From: an uncultured Bacteroides sp.
GTDB lineage: Bacteria; Bacteroidota; Bacteroidia; Bacteroidales; Bacteroidaceae
Assembly: GCA_934716785.1 (NCBI GenBank)
Contig: CAKUYM010000047.1
Coordinates: forward strand, 1-18,994
Length of the DNA stretch: 18,994 nt
Direction of reading: 5' to 3'
A model generated the notes under the pieces. It was given only the letters and a program-made list of their open reading frames with translations. It was not told the origin of the DNA and searched no databases. The translations under genes and the position numbers were made by a program. Below, piece after piece: positions 15,683-18,994 of this stretch. Numbering within the stretch: position 1 is the stretch's first letter; each line of letters begins with the position of its first letter.

Positions 15683-16879
15683 CTATTTTGTACAACTAAC
15701 AGATTTTATGCTATTTTCTTTGCAACCATAATCCTTCCGACACATCTCGTATGATAATTTCAGCCAGATAATCACACAGGGCAAAGCCTTCAAGGCGTAA
15801 GGCTGGACAAACTCTCTACGTATATATGCCGGGAAAAGATCGGAAGGAGACATACTTGTCAGTATGAATGCAAATACCATCAATGCGACGTCCCATTTGT
15901 TACGTTTCCAAGGTGCTGTAATGTACCAGATAGCGACACCGACAAAAGCGATGATATATGTACTCGATTCGCTGCCTGTGCTGAACAGAACCACAAACAT
16001 CAGCACCGATGCCAATAATGCATAACGAAATGCCTCATTCTTGTATTGCTTGAATCTCAGATAAGGCAGTCCGAAAAGAAGCAAGCCGCCACCTATCAGC
16101 CAAAGGTCCGAATACGAAGCAGACCGGGATATCTTTCTGACCATGCCGAGCAAGGATATATTCTGCCCTCCGGAAAAGAGGTTTTCTGCATTCTTCGCTG
16201 TCAGACTGTCCCACCATCCCACATACTGGGAAAGAATATAATCCGGACTGCTTATAAGCATAGGCGCCACAAACATCACCAAAGCCCATGCAAACAATGA
16301 AAGCACAAATTTACCTTTATGTTTGGAGAAGAAGAAGAATGCCAGACCTACAATACCGTATAGCTTGACAAAAGTCCCGAACATTATAAAGAATGCAGCC
16401 CAACCGTCCTTTTCCTTTTCTATGCAATAGTAAGTAGCCAAAATAATGGCGGCAATAGCCACATTGAACTGGGACATGAACAAAGCGGTCAGCAATTCAT
16501 GAGAGCAGAACCAATATATGAATATCAACTTGCGCTGAGGAAGCGGCAAACGCCGGATGGCATAATACAGGAACAGCGAGAGCGCGGTTGTCCACAACAG
16601 CAAGCCGAGCCACTCCGGCACCACAGCAAATGGAGCTATCACTAAGCTGAAAAACGGCCCGTAATGATTGGTATCCCAATATTCGTCATAAGCGACATAA
16701 AGGGGCAACTGCTCTATAGTATGCCAAAACACATACTTGAAAATCAAAAAATTATTATGCTTTGACAATTTCAGGATTGTCACTATCACTGATAGAAGCA
16801 ACCATAATCCAAGTAATGTACGATAATCACTAAAGAATGGTTTTTGCAAGAACTGATAGAAGCGTTTTATTTGTTTCAT
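15683..16879 (-). CDS. GT87-like polytopic membrane glycosyltransferase (DUF2029)
   Basis: The 398-residue protein is dominated by hydrophobic helices (about ten) and has a first-loop segment YDEYWDTNHYGPFFSLVIAPFA at about residues 64-85. The acidic residues and H-Y-GP match GT87 (DUF2029) enzymes of the GT-C fold. GT87 members use polyprenyl-phosphate-linked mannose or a related sugar and act on the periplasmic face. The ATG at 16879 is chosen rather than the TTG at 16948, because the predicted promoter (-7 element at 16903-16910) lies between the two and would exclude the longer form. It is the first gene of the leftward nine-gene operon. The presence of a periplasmic transferase indicates that at least one sugar is added after export. 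Confidence 0.8.
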   Translation of the reverse strand: MKQIKRFYQFLQKPFFSDYRTLLGLWLLLSVIVTILKLSKHNNFLIFKYVFWHTIEQLPLYVAYDEYWDTNHYGPFFSLVIAPFAVVPEWLGLLLWTTALSLFLYYAIRRLPLPQRKLIFIYWFCSHELLTALFMSQFNVAIAAIILATYYCIEKEKDGWAAFFIMFGTFVKLYGIVGLAFFFFSKHKGKFVLSLFAWALVMFVAPMLISSPDYILSQYVGWWDSLTAKNAENLFSGGQNISLLGMVRKISRSASYSDLWLIGGGLLLFGLPYLRFKQYKNEAFRYALLASVLMFVVLFSTGSESSTYIIAFVGVAIWYITAPWKRNKWDVALMVFAFILTSMSPSDLFPAYIRREFVQPYALKALPCVIIWLKLSYEMCRKDYGCKENSIKSVSCTK

Positions 16880-16902
16880 ATACAAAGTTTCTTGGATGGC
16901 AT

Positions 16903-16934
16903 CAAAAATAATTCGGCAAAAATAGCAATAAAAA
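16903..16934 (-). promoter_or_regulatory. Bacteroides-type promoter of the leftward glycan operon
   Basis: On the - strand TATTTTTG (16910-16903) matches TAnnTTTG exactly. TTTT at 16934-16931, 20 bases upstream, has one mismatch to the -33 TTTG. Transcription would begin near 16896, about 17 bases before the GT87 ATG. Confidence 0.45.
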
Positions 16935-16968
16935 CGAGGAATATTCAACCTTTAAACACTTTTCTTAT

Positions 16969-16976
16969 TATATTTG
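16969..16976 (+). promoter_or_regulatory. Bacteroides-type -7 element for the GT4-GT2 pair
   Basis: TATATTTG exactly matches TAnnTTTG and lies 25 bases before the GT4 ATG. No good TTTG is found 19-21 bases upstream (the best is TTCA at 16944-16947), so this promoter is weaker or needs an activator. Confidence 0.4.
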
Positions 16977-17001
16977 CCTAAAATTATAATTACCTGAAAT
17001 T

Positions 17002-18150
17002 ATGAGAATTGGATTCGATGCCAAAAGAGCTGCTCAAAACAGAACAGGATTAGGCAACTACAGCCGTTTCATTCTTGAGCTGTTAACAACTTATGCACCT
17101 GAGAACGAGTATTTATTATACACTCCCAACCCTCATAAAACTGACTTGCTCGGCGACCTGTCTTCCAAAGGAATCTTATGCTATCCCACCGGTACACTAT
17201 GGAAAAAATTGCATTCCATCTGGCGCGTATGGGGAATAACGAACGATATCATAAAGGACAACATACAGCTTTTCCACGGGTTAAGCAATGAACTTCCGCT
17301 GAATATACGCCGTGCTCAAAAGACTAAAACAATTGTAACAATTCACGATCTGGTTTTTCTAAGATATCCGGAGTATTATCCGTTTATCGACCGCCATATT
17401 TATGACTACAAATTCAAGAAAGCCTGTATAAACGCAGACCGAATTATAGCTGTCAGCGAATGTACCAAACGGGATATCATGCACTTCTTCAAGATTCCGG
17501 AAGAAAAGATTGATGTCATATACCAAGGATGCGACGAACAATTCAAGCATCCGGCGGAAGACGGCATAAAGGAGGAAGTTAAGAATAAATACAAGTTGCC
17601 CGAAAAATACCTTCTATATGTAGGCAGTATTGAGAGTAGGAAGAATCTGCTTCTTGTAGCAAAAGCCTTGGAGCACATTAAAGAACCGATAAACGTAATC
17701 GCCATAGGCAAGCGTACTGCTTATACCCAACTTGTAGAGAATTTCCTGAAAGAAAAAGGACTTGAGGGAAGAATGAGAATATTACACAATGTTCCTTTCC
17801 GTGAATTGCCGGCATTCTACCAGATGTCCACAGCTTTCGTATATCCATCGTTCTTTGAAGGTTTCGGTATTCCTCTGTTGGAAGCGCTAAACAGCGGAGT
17901 GCCAGCCATCGGTGCTACCGGTTCCTGTCTGGAAGAAGCCGGAGGTCCACATTCTCTTTACATAGATCCCAACAAGCCGGAAGAACTGGCAGAAGCCATC
18001 GAACGCACGTTCAATGACACCGAGCTTAGAAAGGAGATGATAAATAAGGGTAAGGAGTATGCTCTCCGGTTTGAGAAAAAAGTAATAGCAGAAGAGCTAT
18101 TGCAGGTTTATGATAAGACAATAAAAGAACATCACAAGAACAACCTATGA
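17002..18150 (+). CDS. GT4 family glycosyltransferase
   Basis: The 382-residue protein has the two-Rossmann-domain GT-B plan. MRIGFDAKRAAQNRTGLGNYSR at the start contains the family GxGxY loop, and TIHDLVFLRYPEYY is near 113-126. IIAVSECTKRDIM lies at 148-160 and YVGSIESRKN at 206-215 binds the donor phosphates. The EX7E motif is EGFGIPLLE at 286-294, followed by NSGVPAIGATGSCLEE. GT4 enzymes are retaining; this subtype resembles WbdA/WbpY-like mannosyltransferases of O-antigen synthesis, so mannose is plausible but unproven. It is the first gene of the rightward unit, and its TGA overlaps the next ATG (ATGA), indicating coupled translation. Confidence 0.92.
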   Translation: MRIGFDAKRAAQNRTGLGNYSRFILELLTTYAPENEYLLYTPNPHKTDLLGDLSSKGILCYPTGTLWKKLHSIWRVWGITNDIIKDNIQLFHGLSNELPLNIRRAQKTKTIVTIHDLVFLRYPEYYPFIDRHIYDYKFKKACINADRIIAVSECTKRDIMHFFKIPEEKIDVIYQGCDEQFKHPAEDGIKEEVKNKYKLPEKYLLYVGSIESRKNLLLVAKALEHIKEPINVIAIGKRTAYTQLVENFLKEKGLEGRMRILHNVPFRELPAFYQMSTAFVYPSFFEGFGIPLLEALNSGVPAIGATGSCLEEAGGPHSLYIDPNKPEELAEAIERTFNDTELRKEMINKGKEYALRFEKKVIAEELLQVYDKTIKEHHKNNL

Positions 18151-18899
18151 AAATATCTGTAATCATCAATACATATAATGCGGAAAAGCATCTGGAACAG
18201 GTACTGAAAGCAGTTCAAGAATTTGACGAGATCATTATCTGTGACATGGAAAGCACAGACTCTACCCTACAAATAGCAAAGAGATTTCCAACCAGAATCA
18301 TTACTTTTCCGAAAGGAGAATACAATATCGTAGAACCGGCTCGTAATTTTGCCATCCAACATGCTTCGCATCCTTGGATATTGGTTGTTGATGCAGATGA
18401 GATTGTCACTCCGGAGCTAAAAGAATACTTATATCAGACTATAGAGAAGCCCGACTGCCCGGCTGGAATATACATTCCACGCAAGAACTATTTTATGGGG
18501 AAATTCATGCATTGCCATTATCCCGACTATATTCTCCGCTTCTTTAAAAAGGAAGGGACTGTATGGCCGCCCATCATTCACGTTTCACCGATAGTACAAG
18601 GCACTTTATATCGCATCCCGTCAGGAAAACAGGAATTAGCATTCATTCATCTTGCCAATGACAGCGTCAGTGACATTGTGAGGAAAACAAACCAATATAC
18701 AGAAAATGAGATAGAAAAGAAAAAAAATAAGAAATACGGTACTCTTGCTTTTTTATACAGACCTTTTTTCCGCTTTTTCAAAGCCTACATTCTAAAAGGA
18801 GGCATACGAGACGGAAAGGCAGGGTTTATCAAATCCTGCCTTGAGGGATATTATCAATTTATAATGCTTGCAAAAATTTCAGAAAACAAGATTAAATAA
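18147..18899 (+). CDS. GT2 family glycosyltransferase, WaaE/LgtF-like
   Basis: The 250-residue protein is short, as in the WaaE/KdtX/LgtF group that adds glucose to the inner core of lipopolysaccharide. It has ISVIINTYNAEKHL, then EIIICDMESTDST at 28-40 (the usual DSGSTD is replaced by DMESTD). GEYNIVEPARNFAI follows at 57-70 and WILVVDADE with DADE at 82-85. A typical RKNYFMGK...YPDYILRFFKK segment comes next. The last 60 residues carry basic and aromatic stretches (FLYRPFFRFFKAYILKGG) likely to sit on the inner membrane. The four-base overlap with GT4 shows the two are coexpressed. The resemblance to core enzymes supports a lipooligosaccharide role for the locus. Confidence 0.87.
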   Translation: MKISVIINTYNAEKHLEQVLKAVQEFDEIIICDMESTDSTLQIAKRFPTRIITFPKGEYNIVEPARNFAIQHASHPWILVVDADEIVTPELKEYLYQTIEKPDCPAGIYIPRKNYFMGKFMHCHYPDYILRFFKKEGTVWPPIIHVSPIVQGTLYRIPSGKQELAFIHLANDSVSDIVRKTNQYTENEIEKKKNKKYGTLAFLYRPFFRFFKAYILKGGIRDGKAGFIKSCLEGYYQFIMLAKISENKIK

Positions 18900-18905
18900 A
18901 CCGCA

Positions 18906-18994
18906 TCAGTCGGACTGAGTCTGTAAAAAATCTCTTAGTCTTTCAAGATAAGCTGTACCATATTTCAGATCTGGCTCCATGTAATTACCTTCCG
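18906..18994 (-). CDS. 3' end of an unidentified gene (5' part beyond window)
   Basis: On the - strand a frame is open from the right edge to a TGA at 18908-18906, giving 28 residues that end YLERLRDFLQTQSD. The mix of acidic, basic and leucine residues looks like a genuine C-terminal helix, and the spacing (6 bases from the converging GT2 gene) fits a compact gene arrangement. The family cannot be recognised from this little sequence. Confidence 0.45.
   Translation of the reverse strand, partial: EGNYMEPDLKYGTAYLERLRDFLQTQSD

Noticed and set aside
16880..16948. Longer form of the GT87 protein starting at TTG 16948
   Set aside because: The predicted promoter lies inside this stretch, and the extra residues are cysteine-rich without similarity to the family.
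18906..18918. Palindrome TCAGTCGGACTGA as a terminator between converging genes
   Set aside because: Its arms are only six bases around a single-base centre and it overlaps the end of the - strand coding frame; no T-run of the expected type follows.

Overview
The window looks like chromosomal DNA of a Bacteroides-type gut or oral Bacteroidota. The reasons are its moderate, AT-leaning base composition, BACON-domain and GH18 lipoproteins with an acidic run right after the lipobox cysteine, weak Shine-Dalgarno sites, and several matches to the Bacteroides promoter pattern (TTTG, 19-21 bases, TAnnTTTG). Species cannot be read from the sequence alone. No RNA gene, CRISPR array, insertion sequence or phage gene was seen.

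Left part (1-3457, + strand): the tail of a polysaccharide-utilisation-type operon. It holds the 3' end of a probable surface glycan-binding protein, a lipoprotein with three BACON domains and a lectin-like C-terminus, and a GH18 lipoprotein with an intact DGFDIDYE catalytic motif. Together they suggest surface binding and endo-cleavage of an N-acetylglucosamine-containing glycan. SusC/SusD-like genes would be expected upstream, outside the window. A perfect 17-bp hairpin follows.

Middle (3458-7353, + strand): two independent units, each with its own predicted promoter. They are an Acg-type nitroreductase-like flavoprotein and an archaeal-type P-loop ATPase with a C-terminal nuclease-like domain. 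A short remnant of a family 2 glycosyltransferase begins exactly at the ATPase stop codon, which suggests a past insertion or replacement. An intact DUF6492-type putative glycosyltransferase follows, and its 3' end faces the main cluster.

Right part (7354-18994): a glycan-assembly locus built around a 122-base divergent promoter region. Leftward, nine tightly packed genes appear to form one operon: GT87 membrane mannosyltransferase-like, LtaS/OpgB-like alkaline-phosphatase-superfamily transferase, GT2, GT32, GT8, GT2-like (PF13712 type), GT2, GT2 and GT11 fucosyltransferase-like. Rightward, a GT4 gene overlaps a WaaE-like GT2 gene. No flippase, polymerase, ligase or sugar-nucleotide synthesis gene is present in the window. 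This fits stepwise assembly of an oligosaccharide, such as the lipooligosaccharide core of Bacteroides or a protein O-glycan, then decoration with fucose and possibly a phospho-substituent. That assignment is inference. The last 89 bases hold the 3' end of an unrecognised gene on the - strand.
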